NCBI GenBank assembly: GCA_964036195.1
Contig: OZ038454.1
Location: 9,796,001 to 9,860,000, forward strand
Length of the DNA: 64,000 nucleotides
Direction: 5' to 3'
DNA from: Sphaerolaimus hirsutus
Taxonomy: Eukaryota > Nematoda > Chromadorea > Monhysterida > Sphaerolaimidae
Positions 34,762 through 61,479 of this stretch are shown here, piece by piece (the first letter of the stretch is position 1; the number at the start of each line of letters is the position of its first letter). The notes under the pieces were generated by a model. The model was not told the origin of the DNA, ran no database searches, and was given only the letters and a program-made list of their open reading frames with translations. A program made the translations under genes and the position numbers.

Positions 34762-35935
34762 AAAAAGGCTCGCGCCAAAAAATACATCTCATACACTGAT
34801 ACTTGGACCAAAACCAAAACAGCAAAAATAATATGGGGAAACCAGTTACTTCGACTGGGGAAATAGTTTGCGACAGGATTTAACGTCCGGAGCGAAGGTG
34901 CAAGTTGGCACGCATAAAACCAGTGGCATGGAAGAACACACCAATGCTATCATTATCAATATTAGCATTGCAAAATTTCAGGAGATTTACCTATATCTTT
35001 AAACAGGTATACCTAGCAAAATATTTATAAAGTCTCATACTTTTAATATTTTCTCCAAGTTTTTCCAGATAGTTTCTATATATATATCTAATTACATGTA
35101 CCTATACCTACCTAGTGTAGTAGTCGATTGACTTACTACAATATTAAGTCAATCAACCACTACACTAGGTACCTATTTACCTACCCATTGTGAGCTATTT
35201 TTCACCTACTTTTAGCTAGGTATTTTTCTCCCTTTTCGCAGGTTTATCCAGAGAGATTTAATTAGGTATTTTATGTATTATTTTTGAGCAGATTTCCGAA
35301 ATTATATTGGAATAATAAATTTTTGATGAAACTGTTACATTTTTGGAACCCTAATCGTTATATCGTTATCGCAGAGCGGTACATCTACCGTATCTTCCAT
35401 AATAGCCGCGCGGGAATTTTTGGGCAAAAAATGTTCCCGTGGAAATAAACTCAGGAATGATTGTGTGATGCTTATAAAAAGTGAATAAAGTGGGTAAATA
35501 TTGCTGGACTTTTATTCCATATTTCCTTACAGCTCTATAATCCAATAGAATTGTGATAAAATAGGAAAATTTAGTGCTGTTGAACATAAGTCTCTGTGGG
35601 CACTTAAGCCAATTGGCAGATCTGAGCAAAGCTATTACTGCGGCTGAATAGCCTATTCAAGCCGGACACAATTGCAAGCAATGATGATACGTTGGCCACT
35701 GAGAGTAGACATGTCTAGGTATATTTTTTACAGATAGGTAGTCTGATGCGGAAGTCTACACCAAATGTTTGAACAATATTCTTTGCCCATCTTCATAAAT
35801 AAATCACCTGCCAAACTTTGCGAGCCCTAAATTTGCACTCATAAATGTGCGAAAGTGACGCAAGCATAAAAGACTCGCGTCACATTCTCATGCGACCTAA
35901 ATCAAACACAAGCACAACTTCATGGCGCATGCCTC
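34762..35935. other. No gene seen; one hairpin
   Basis: AT-rich. A hairpin at 35111-35177 has arms CCTAGTGTAGTAGTCGATTG and an imperfect complement. A CCGTATCTTCC block near 35386 resembles D ends. Confidence 0.4.
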
Positions 35936-35938
35936 CAG

Positions 35939-36147
35939 GGGGCAGTCCCAGCCAGACAAGTAAAATGCCCTGTAAAATGTCAAATGTCATGCAAAGTGTC
36001 AAAGATCATGTAAAATGCCCGGCAAAATGGCAAACGTACGTTTAGCCATACGCAAATGACAAACGTCACGCCATTTTACCGGGCATTTTACATGACTTTT
36101 GACACTTTGCATGACATTTGACATTTTACGGGGTCCGGGACTGGCAC
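35939..36147. mobile_element. B-family element B12
   Basis: GGGGCAGTCCCAG to GGGACTGGCAC, CAG duplications at 35936-35938 and 36148-36150. In its splice-competent orientation (minus) the duplication is CTG, so no AG acceptor. Confidence 0.75.
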
Positions 36148-36388
36148 CAGATGGGAAAAGGCATCTGCATTCCACACTGGTGTGGGTTGTCTGTCACATT
36201 GCCAAAGGTCCTGTTTACTAATTCCAATAGTTTTGAATCAAGCGAGCTGTTCCATTGCACACTGTGAGTGAGTGAGCCTTTTGCGGCGGTCATTCATGTG
36301 AGTGCGCGGCCAAACGTCCTTCGAATAGGTGCCGGCTCGCACCGGAAATACATCCGAAGCGGGCTCGCACACTTGCCAAACGATGCGG

Positions 36389-37233
36389 CAGAGTTGTTAA
36401 AATATTTGCGAGTATTTTTGGAAACGTAAGTGAAAGCGTAAATACACTTTCTAAATTTTTACTATTTATACAAAAGCATAAGGTATTTTCAAAATACCGA
36501 GGAGAGCGAAAAAGTAAGTGTACAAATTTTATGCGGACTTATGAATATGAGGGGAATTTTGACAAAACTTTTATGAAATTCCATGGTATGTCTCTATTTT
36601 CAGTGCATAACAGCACATACCGTATTTCCTCGAAATACCCCCCCTCGAAATACCCCCCTCGTTTGACCCCCCCCCCTCGAAATACACCCCCAAATTGAGT
36701 GTAAAGAGAACGTACATGACAAATACTGCAGTTTGTGTTCTGCGTAGTGCAGAACACACGTTAAAACAATGTCGGAATCACGTTAGAACAGTGTTTATAC
36801 CATCTACGTACTAATATTAGTCTACAGGAGTCTTTACATGTCAGTTATGCATTTTTCTACCCCAGCGCACATCACAAAGAACGATTTTGTACTAGGATTT
36901 AAAAAAAGTTATTGTGAAATAATAACCTCCCCCCTCGTTTATCCCCCCCCCCCCCCTCTCGGGAGCACTATGAAACAATCACCCCCGGGGGATATTTCGA
37001 GGAAATACGGTATGCTGTTATTTTTTGTACATGACCCTGTTTTACACCTTCTCAAAAATGTAAACTGGGCCATGTGCCAAATTTTTTTACACTTTCTCAG
37101 TGACTGATTATTTCAGTCAGGAAAATGCAACAAAGCATGAGGGTATTTTATGAAAGCATAAGCGTAGGTGTAAATATAAATACCCAAATACCCAGGTATT
37201 TTGAGTAAGCCTAAACACACTTTCACAACTCTG
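36389..37233. mobile_element. K-family hAT-like element with nested D element
   Basis: CAGAGTTGTTAAAAT to TTTCACAACTCTG, perfect 8-bp duplication CGATGCGG (36381-36388 and 37234-37241). D element nested at 36618-37012. Confidence 0.88.
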
Positions 37234-38403
37234 CGATGCGGCACCGTTGTTAAGCACCTTTATATGGTATTACCGTAATTCCTCGAAATACCCCCAGGGT
37301 TTTTTTTTCAGAGTGGGAATTTTGAGGGGGGTATTTAGAGGGCGGGGGGTTATTTCGTCAGAAATTTTGGGGTATTTTTATAATACCTTTGGAAAGTCAT
37401 TTTCGGTGAATTCTTCACATCTAAATGCTTTTTAATTTCACCACAGTCAGGCGTCGCTTGCTGCGTACCCGCTTGTCTATTCCTGTCTTCCATGCCTTGC
37501 TCTCGCACTCAAAATCAAGAAAAAAAGTATTTTACTTTTATACATTCCAAAAATACCTCAAAATATCTCCATTTTCACAACAATAGGCGGGTGAGCCGCG
37601 CGGGCGTTTGGCCGTGGCTCACTCAGAAACGTGTGTTTAGCCCTCTCAATTCATCTTTATAGCGCTTGAGCGTGCAGCGGTGCCGCATTCGGCGTGGCCC
37701 GGCGCCGCCCTTGAAGCTTCGTTAAAATATGTGTACAACGTACTCGGTGTGTTCCGTAAGTAGTGGTCAAGCTTTTATTTTGAGATGAAGTTCGATGTGA
37801 GAACTTGGAAGGTCGGCTAGAAGTTTTCTTTCAGAGTGGCCCGGTAAAGACATAGAATAATTGAAATCAAACCAAAGTGTGTATCTATGTTGCAAGTTTG
37901 CGTCAAGATTCGTTTTTTAACCTTCCAAAAATCTAATTTAACCTTTCTTTCATCAATACCTCCATAAAGGACACATACTTTGAGAACACACCCAAGTGCA
38001 TACATGCATACATTATTTCTGCCGGGGACGGGGGGGGGGGGCTTGAAAGTACCTAGTCATATATCCATTTATTTGGCCAGAACTAAGATTGAGAAGGCAA
38101 ATATTCAAGTTGGTCTTGATATTCAGGACACAACGATTATCGTTATTTTAATTCAAGGGAAATATATCGGGGGATATTTATTTCAAGGGATATATATGTT
38201 GATAATGCCGTACGATCGAATCCACCTACAAAAAAAAACTCAGACAAAAAAACTCGCCGAGGGATTCATTCGAAAAAAATGCCGCATTTAGAATCCAATC
38301 AACTCCAATCCAATTTGCAATCACACTTTTCACCCGCCTTCTTTGGCGCCAAACGGCACTTGCGCCGAAATTTGAAATAAACCCACCTTAGGGCTGTAAA
38401 GTC

Positions 38404-39007
38404 CAGAGTTGTTAGAATTACTGAACTTTTTTAAAAGTATATGTAAACGTAAAGTATTTTTTTTACTCACCACAAAGTTTAGAAAACGTAAAATACTTTT
38501 TTTTTACTCGTACGTACGCGTAAATGTGGGTACTTTTTTGTGAGTGTAGAAACGACTACTTTTGTTCATAGAATGTGTAAAAGTGGGCACTTTTTCATAC
38601 GTGTACAGCACAACGTATGTTTTTCTATAACCAAATGACAGATTATACAGTTTTCAAGGTCTCTTTCTAGGATATAAAAATCATCGTTCTCCCGACTCGT
38701 TTACCACATCCATGGTCTCCACAACCATTTCGATTTGGTTGCGAATTTTGAAATTTTTAAAGGCACTGCCCCCGCATATCTAAAATATTCAATGGAACCA
38801 CTTCTGTAAATACATAACAGTGTAGTTAATTTATAAATATGTCCCACATTGAATTTTCATAAATACATTTTCCGTACGCGTATGCTTTGAAAGTGTACGC
38901 GTACAAGTCCGTACGGTATTTTTTTGAAAAGTATATGTAAATGTATTTACCGCGTACTCGCGTACGCGTATTTTTCGAGTAAACGTACGTACCTTTTAAC
39001 AACTCTG
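38404..39007. mobile_element. K-family hAT-like element
   Basis: CAGAGTTGTTAGAA to TTTTAACAACTCTG, perfect 8-bp duplication GTAAAGTC (38396-38403 and 39008-39015). Confidence 0.9.
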
Positions 39008-39140
39008 GTAAAGTCATCCCGTTGAAGTGTGTGACACTCATTGCCCATGCTTATAGATGTGAAAAACGCTGGGATTTAGGCGTCGAAAGCGCCATGGAGC
39101 ATTGCGGAAGCATAGCGCCAAACGCAATTGGCACCAGGCC

Positions 39141-41113
39141 TAGGGTGTCAAATTTCCGTTTCCGTTTTCCGTTTCCGCCTTTCCGCAGGAAAATTTTTTA
39201 CCTTTCCGTTTTCCGTTTTCCGGCAGCCAAAAAATTTTTACCTTTCCGTTTTCCGTTTTCCGGCAGCCGAAAAATTTTTACCTTTCCGTTTTCCGTTTTC
39301 CGGCAGCTGAAAATTTTTTACCTTTCCGTTTCCGTTTTTCCGGCCCATTTTTCCGTTTTCCGGCTGAAAAATTTTTACCTTTCCGTTTCCGTTTTACCAG
39401 GCCATTTTTCCATTTTCTGGCTCGATTTTCAGTTTTCTGGCATTTTTCCATTGTTTTTCCAATCTGTATTCATCTTCAATTGGCTCATCCCATTGTGTTG
39501 TTTTTGTCTCTTGGAGCAGCATTGACAACTGGGATTTCAGGGTCAGTGAAACAGGTGCTGTGAACCCAATTGGGTCATATGCTGACACCAATAATTTATT
39601 CAAGTTTTGTCTGGTTGGTGTTGTGATGCTGTCAATTTGCAATTTTGGTGTTGATATTGCCAGCATGTCCATTTGGTGATTTTATTTCATGCCCATTACT
39701 GTGACAATTTTATTCACCTTTTGACTCCTGTCATTTTCTGCTATTTCATTCATGACTGATCTGGAGTTTGACAGCCATTCCCTCATGTTCATAGAACATT
39801 GGTTAAATAAAGCTTTGACTTTGTAATATAGTTCTAAAGCTTCAACTTCATTCGTGACACTCATGATGAAGTTATCAACGTAAATGTTGTTTATTATCAT
39901 TGCCAACTGGTTTCGTTCCCCTTCATTTTCTTCATATTCATTCATGTTGTTTATTGTCACATTTAAATGGTATTTTATGACTGCTCCCAAAATTGCTGGG
40001 CTGAAGACAAGGCCAAACAGTGTGTGTTTAAAATGAAGTACTATTAAGTTATTTTCAGTTACTGGTTTTGAGGCATCTTTCAGCCAGAAAAATTGTGTGT
40101 AGTCTCTAGCTTGGTCATGCAATCCTATTTGCAAAAATGCCTTTTCAATATCAGCAATTAATCCTAGATTGCCTGCCCTGTACCTCACGAGTAGGCCCAG
40201 TGCTAATGGTGTTGTAATTGGTCCTCTAAAAAGGCACTCATTGAAACTGGGCTTACCTGCCGACCCATCGTACACGATTCTGCATGATGTCGATTTGCCC
40301 GGTGTGATTACTGGCTGGTGTGGCAGGTAATGAATCCCCTTGTTGTCTGTTTTTTTCATCACAGATCTCAATTATTCCCTATTCTAGTTGGTCATCCAAA
40401 ACTTTCTGGTATTGTTCGTATAAGTTTGGATCTTTGTTGAATCTTCTTATCGGTGATTTAAACTGCACCAAGGCTTCTGCTTTTCCCGTGGGCAGGTCAC
40501 TGATACTCTCTTTATACAGCCAGTCAATATAGTATTGTTTGTTGTTGTTGTTGAATTTTATGCTATTTATTATCATCTCCTCTGCAATGTTGTCATCAAT
40601 TGCATAGGGGTCATCAGTGATTCCCACTGCTTCTAGACTGTGAAATTGTCGTAGTGTTTCCTTTCCTATGGCCACTATGGCTACTTTTTGATGATTTTTT
40701 GTTGGTTCAGTAAAGCTTGAACTACAAGTGAAGTTACAGGCATGATCCATAGTTGCAGAATGTACAGCTACCACAATCAAAGCCAAACAGGCAATCCTGC
40801 ATGCAGGTTTTCCTTCTGCAAATTTGTCTATTCCCGTGCTAATTTCACTTTATTTTTTCCGTTTCCGTGAAAATTTTGCTTTCCGTTTTCCGTTTTCCGT
40901 CATTTCATTTTTCCGTTTTCCGTTTTCCGGCCGACAATTTTTTTTTACCTTTCCGTTTTCCGTTTTCCGCTGAGTGACATTTTTTTACCTTTCCGTTTTC
41001 CGTTTTCCGGCTGAAATTTTTTTTTTACCTTTCCGTTTTCCGTTTTCCGTAAAGTGAAAAATTTTTACCTTTCCGTTTTCCGTTTTCCGTAAAAAAAATT
41101 TTTTGACACCCTA
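39141..41113. mobile_element. hAT-like element A2 enclosing a Bel/Pao fragment
   Basis: TAGGGTGTCAAATTT to AAATTTTTTTGACACCCTA, perfect 8-bp duplication ACCAGGCC (39133-39140 and 41114-41121). The outer parts are CCTTTCCGTTTTCCG tandem repeats; the middle 1.4 kb is retrotransposon pol sequence on the minus strand. Confidence 0.85.
39394..40786 (-). pseudogene. Bel/Pao retrotransposon pol fragment (reverse transcriptase)
   Basis: Minus strand, 5' to 3': a pre-RT region with IDWLYKESISDLPTGKAEAL (40379-40786); an RT core with IVYDGSAGKPSFNECLF, ADIEKAFLQIGLHDQARDY and a YVDN active-site box (39682-40371); then SAYDPIGFTAPVSLTLKSQL (39394-39672). YVDN and this domain order are typical of Bel/Pao. 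Broken by a stop and frameshift near 40375 and an in-frame TAA near 39680. No LTRs, gag, protease or integrase seen. Confidence 0.85.
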
Positions 41114-41761
41114 ACCAGGCCACATTAGCCATGGCGCTTTTTGCATCGGCACCAGGCGCCATGGCGTGTCCACCACTAGCAATGACTACACCCAACGCAC
41201 GCAGACATCAAATATTTTGCCACGAAGATTAATGAATGCAGCTTTCCTACTTCATTTATGTGCGAAGTTTCAATTCGAAAGTGTCCATGCGTGCACATTC
41301 ATTTCACTGATTGTGTGGCTTCCCGTTCTCACAATCAATACGTAACGGGTTTTGGGAATTTGGGAACATGTGTTTGAATTCAATTTTCTCGAAATTTGCA
41401 TCTAATGAACAAAGATTCTACGAATTACAATTTTACCGGGTGAGCGAATGAACAAAGTGAATGTATACAGCAATTGAAATGCAGATGCCACTTTACAATG
41501 CAAAACACTAAATGTGTTCAAAAAATGGCATCAACACTTTTCAAATTACAGGCCACTTTTTGATGCCAACAGGCAGAATAGGGTGCCAAGGAAATCATCT
41601 TCCAAAAAAAATCATGCCAAGCAAATGTACCTAGGTAATTTCAAAATGTATAGGCAGATAACGATGATACTGATATTTATCGTATTGTACTGATAAGTGT
41701 AGCAGCATGACACCGCGTGTGGATTGGACTGCGAGCTAAACTCGAGTCGAGTGATTTACTA

Positions 41762-42342
41762 CATAGTTGTAAAAAGGTATTTACGTTTACCTACTCGATA
41801 AATACGTATACTCGCGTACTACGTAAATGGGTTTACGTTTCCTCCTGAAAAAATACCAGTACTCACGTACCACTTACCAGTACCTCTTTGAAAGTACGCA
41901 AGTACAGAAAACGTATTTAAAGGGGACAGAAAATGTAATTTAGCCAGACAGAACGTGACAAACATAGGACATTTTCCTAAGAAATACTTATCAGGAGCGA
42001 AAACATATCTTTAATGTATTTCAGAGTAAAAATAAAAAAACACACCAATTTTTACGTTATTTTTGTGAGAAAAAAACTCACTTTTACGTTTTCTGTGAGA
42101 AAAATGCCTGTTTTTAAGTGTTCTTCGGGAAAAAACTAATTTTTACGTTTTCTCTTTTTAAAAAGTATTCTACTCACTTTTTACGCAGTGTAAAAGTAAA
42201 AATAAAATACTTTACGTTTTCTGTACTGAGGTGTGAGTAAAATAAAAATACTTTACGTTTTCTGTACTGAGGTGTGAGTAAAATAAAAGTACTTTACGTT
42301 TACGTTTACTTTTAAAAAAGTTCCGTACTTTTAACAACTCTG
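41762..42342. mobile_element. K-family hAT-like element
   Basis: CATAGTTGTAAAAAG to TTTTAACAACTCTG, perfect 8-bp duplication ATTTACTA (41754-41761 and 42343-42350). A 53-bp-scale direct repeat (TACTTTACGTTTTCTGTACT) sits near the right end. Confidence 0.88.
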
Positions 42343-43010
42343 ATTTACTATACCATTTTGCGTCAGTTAGGTATAATATTGATTCCACTCGTTTCATAGT
42401 AAATTTGATGCATTCTGGTCATTTTGAGCAAAACTTGACTGATTATTTACGTCGCATTTCTTTAAATCGGTGCAAACTTTCAATCGAGCTCAATAGTGCG
42501 CATGTTTTATTAGGCGCTTCGTTCCGGAGAATTATTTTTGTGGTGGCGTCGATGAGTCGCTTAAGTGTCGATCGTGTCAATTACAGTGCCAGGGTTATGA
42601 AAAAGTAACATTTCACCGACAAAGTTAATTACACGAGACTGAATAACAGGCAGAGACAGCACACATTGCGCAGGAAAAAACCCACATCCCATCTGAATCC
42701 AGAAACAAAATTGAAAATTACTTGTAATACATTGATCTCACTGATAATCTACAGAATATTTGTCACACAACGTTATCCATAAAATGATGCTAACATTCTG
42801 AGATTGCGGTCCAATCCATATAAAATACAGTATATCCTCGAATAAGACCCCAGTTATAATTTCTTTGGAAGTTTTGTAGGTGGGGAATTATTTAAGGAGA
42901 GTGATTTTCCTCGGAACTTGCACATTCATTGTATGAATGCATTCCGTCAACTCATTTAATCAACATATTTAACAGTTTCAACAACAACAACCAAAACAAG
43001 GTATTTATCC

Positions 43011-43470
43011 CATAGTTGTTAAAACGTATTTACTTTTACTCGATAAATACGTACTCGAGTACTGAGTAAATACGTTTACGTTTCCTCCGAAAAATTTCCG
43101 GTACTCGCTTTTACGTATACTTTTTGAAAGTACTCGAGTACAGAAAACGTATTTCAGATCACCTTTTATATAGATTTTCAAAGACATAGAAGGGAAAAAA
43201 GACAGAAAATATGCAAAAAAATATGGGAAACTAGTCGAAAATAGGTATAGAACCAAATATATAGTCAAAAATTACGTAAAATTGGCAAAAAGTTACGAAA
43301 ATGAGTGATTTTGAGAGAAAATTTAGGCGACATTTCTCAAAAGTACTCGAGTTTACGTTTTTCTGAGGGGAAAAGTACGTTTACTCACGTTTACTCATGA
43401 GTAAAAGTAAAAAATTTACTTTACGTTTTCGTATACTTTGAAACAAGTTCGGTACTTTTAACAACTCTGA
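43011..43470. mobile_element. K-family hAT-like element
   Basis: CATAGTTGTTAAAACG to TTTTAACAACTCTG, perfect 8-bp duplication ATTTATCC (43003-43010 and 43471-43478). Confidence 0.9.
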
Positions 43471-44274
43471 TTTATCCATGCTAAATTCGTGTTCATCGGC
43501 ATCTGAATCATTCGAATACACATTGTGGATATGCATATGAAAGTCCCAGAGTTATTCAAGGGGTATTTTTTCCTCACCTGACCAACAGGGGGATACGTTA
43601 TTCAAGGGTTGGTTTTTTTCGACGATATATCGTAGCTAATTTGGTCGGTACGATGGTGGTACCTTGTAATCTATGACACCGCTACACAATTTGATACGCC
43701 AAAGGAATGCACAATCTTTAATGAAAGTTCAACAAAGTAGTATTTATTTACTCAGAAACAATGGTGAAGCTGTCTTGGGTTTCACTGAAGTAACTAGCAT
43801 ATGTGAAAAAAAATCGCCAAACGACATAAAAACAAGTGAATGTGGGCCAATTTTCTGAAGTTTAAATACTGAGTAAATGCTTTTTTGGAGACCGAAAGTT
43901 TGTGAAACATTAGTTATTCATGTAAGCTGATTATTGTACACACATTGCACTGCCCAAATCTTTCCGCAAAAATCATGAGAAAGCTACTTTAGCTGTGCCT
44001 CTAGGCAGTGGAGTTCAGAGTTACTAAAAGTACTGAACTTTTTTTAATGTAATCATAAACGTTAAGTATTTTTATTTTACTCACCACTGAGTACAGAGTA
44101 CGTAAAGTATAAATTTTTTACTTTTATACTGCGTAAAAGGCGAGTATAATATTTTTCCGGGTAATACGTAAAAACGGGTATTTTTCTCACAGAAAACGTA
44201 AAAGTAGGGTTTTTTTCTCACAAAAAAAATGTAAAATCTTACTAAGTACTTTTCACCCAAGAAAACGTAAAAGT

Positions 44275-44677
44275 TACCGTATTTCCTCGAAATACCCCCC
44301 GTCTCGAAATACCCCCCTCAAAATCGACACTATGAAAAAATTACCCACCCCCTCGAAATACCCCCCCCCAAATTGAGTGTACAGAGAACGTACATGACAA
44401 AACTGCGGTTTGTGATTTGGGCAATGCAAAACACATGTTAAAAATAATGAATTGTTACGTTAGAACAGTGTTACACACTTATATAAGTCAATAGACTCTT
44501 ATATATAGCAGTTATTGTTGCATTTTTCTACGTCTGCTTACGTTACAGACGACAATTTGGTACTGGAATTTCAAAAATTTCTGGCGAAATACTAACCCCC
44601 CCCCCTCGTTTAACCCCCCCTCAAACTTCTCACTCTGAAACAATCACCCCCGGGGGGTATTTCGAGGAAATACGGTA
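44275..44677. mobile_element. D-family element
   Basis: TACCGTATTTCCTCGAAATA to TTTCGAGGAAATACGGTA, with internal CCCCCC blocks. Lies within a decayed K-like stretch beginning CAGAGTTACTAAAAG at 44019. Confidence 0.65.
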
Positions 44678-45460
44678 CGTACCTTTTTTATACTGCGGAA
44701 AATATAAATTTTTGATTACTCTGATATTTTTACCTAGTTATTATGCTGCAAATTTTTAAACCGAGTAGAAGTATGATACTTTTTACGGCCCTGTGCCTGT
44801 AGACATGAAAATCCGCTCGGCATGTAGGTCAAATATAGCTAAAAGCTATCTAGGTATATAACCATATCCTAAAATATGGGGTGAAGTATTTACATAATCG
44901 TACTACGCGGTATCCGGGCAAAATAGGTACCTATACATAGGTACATCCTTTTGGAGTAAAATTACCTAAAATTACCTAACGTTTTCGCAACTGTGGTAAA
45001 CATTAGGTAGTGTGGTAGTAAGCCCTCGAAGAATAAAATAACAGGAGTTTACGTCACTGAAGGAATATGAGTAAAATACTTTCATACACATCAACAGATT
45101 TTTAAGTTTTTAAACTTTTGAAAAATGTTATGATTAGATGTGATTTTGTTATAAATACTAGACGGAGAAAACGCTATACAATGAATGCTACCGTATTTTG
45201 ATGAATAACGTTACGCTAAAACTTGTGGATAAAATACACCAATAGTAAAACGTGCTACAGCAATGAATGCTGTAAACATTAGGTAGTAAAACGCCAGACC
45301 ACCATACTAGAGGCCCACCAACCAAAGTTCAGTCACGATTTTCGGACCTAGTGCATTGTAAAAAAAACAACTGGAAAAATGTTCACTGGGCATCTTGTTT
45401 ATTAGTTTACGCGTCACTCGCCCGGACATTTTGAACGAACGCGACACGTAAATTTGAATC

Positions 45461-45657
45461 AGTATACTCGGCGGACATCACACTTAGTATGAAAACCGAC
45501 TATAACTTATCTGAATAATTAACCAAGAATTATACACTTTTTTCATCATAATATTTCGTTTTTACTATGGAATAATTAATTACGAAATTAATCACAAAAT
45601 TTTATTCATTAAATTATGGTAGGATTTAGCGCATACTTTGCAGTCCGCCGAGTATAA
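45461..45657. mobile_element. E-family MITE, copy 2
   Basis: AGTATACTCGGCGGACATCA to CAGTCCGCCGAGTATA around an AT-rich core. Confidence 0.75.
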
Positions 45658-46293
45658 AAACATACAAACGGTTCTGCGCGTTCTTTGAACTTTGAACCTA
45701 AATGGTCAGTTTGCGCGGCACAATTGAAAAGACGTATTTTTTACGGAGACCTAAATGCAGAACCAAAAGCGCACTCATTTTGCAGAAACCGCGTTTCCGT
45801 TAACAGAACCAACACGTCGCACTGTATCCTAATCTTAACTACAACTTATAAATAAAAATCCGGATGTTTCCGGTTCGCTGGTGTTTATCCAGAACGTAAA
45901 ATATGTTGTAAATTCGCGTACGAATGCCGCGAATGTTGTTGTTTCTTCGCACGTTTAGCACCCTTTATCAAAAAAACTCTTTGCAGATTCGATTACCCAC
46001 TGACTAGCACTTATCGCCCCCATTTATCGCATTTGTGCATTTAGCTGACCGCCGGCGTGTCAAATTTCATCCCATGGGTGCAGCGATGTAAACGATAAAC
46101 AGAGATGATGTACCCACGCGCATCGGGGCTGGTCGACGCCAGCTTCAAGTTATATGGCTCCATTGGCCGCGCGCCAAGTTTAGCGTGAGTTTCCGCTGTG
46201 AACGCGGGTTGTTTTTTTTCTGGTTTTGAATGCCCGTGTGCCCCGCTTGGAAATAACTTTTTTTAATGGTGATTACCTATTTAATAATGGATC
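45658..46293 (+). promoter_or_regulatory. Upstream region of LETM1
   Basis: The 640 bp before the LETM1 start codon hold no recognised transposon and no long ORF. Presumed promoter and 5' UTR by position only; no specific core motif could be defended. Confidence 0.3.
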
Positions 46294-61185
<14,892 letters not shown>

Positions 61186-61376
61186 GGGGTGGAGGTAGAT
61201 GTTGTCGGATAAAGGAACACGTCACAGAAAGATTTATTGCATTCGGGCCGCGTATTTTTACCCATCAAACGCGAGTTGTTCGGCAGATTACTTATTTCTG
61301 CATTTTTATTCCGCGTGCGAAAACGCCCGAATCCGGAACGCAAAATTTTTGCTTTGTATCCTGTCATTGTTCGAGT

Positions 61377-61479
61377 TAGGGATCTCCAGCGCTGTTTTTC
61401 AAGCGCTTTTTTATAATAAAAAACGTCGCTTTTTAAAAAAAGCGGGCCGTTGAAACAAAGCGCTTTTAATCCATCCCCA
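61377..61479. mobile_element. F-family hAT-like element F3 (short)
   Basis: TAGGGATCTCCAGCGC to GCGCTTTTAATCCATCCCCA, flanks GTTCGAGT/GTTCGAGC (7 of 8). Lies about 190 bp past the LETM1 stop. Confidence 0.75.
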
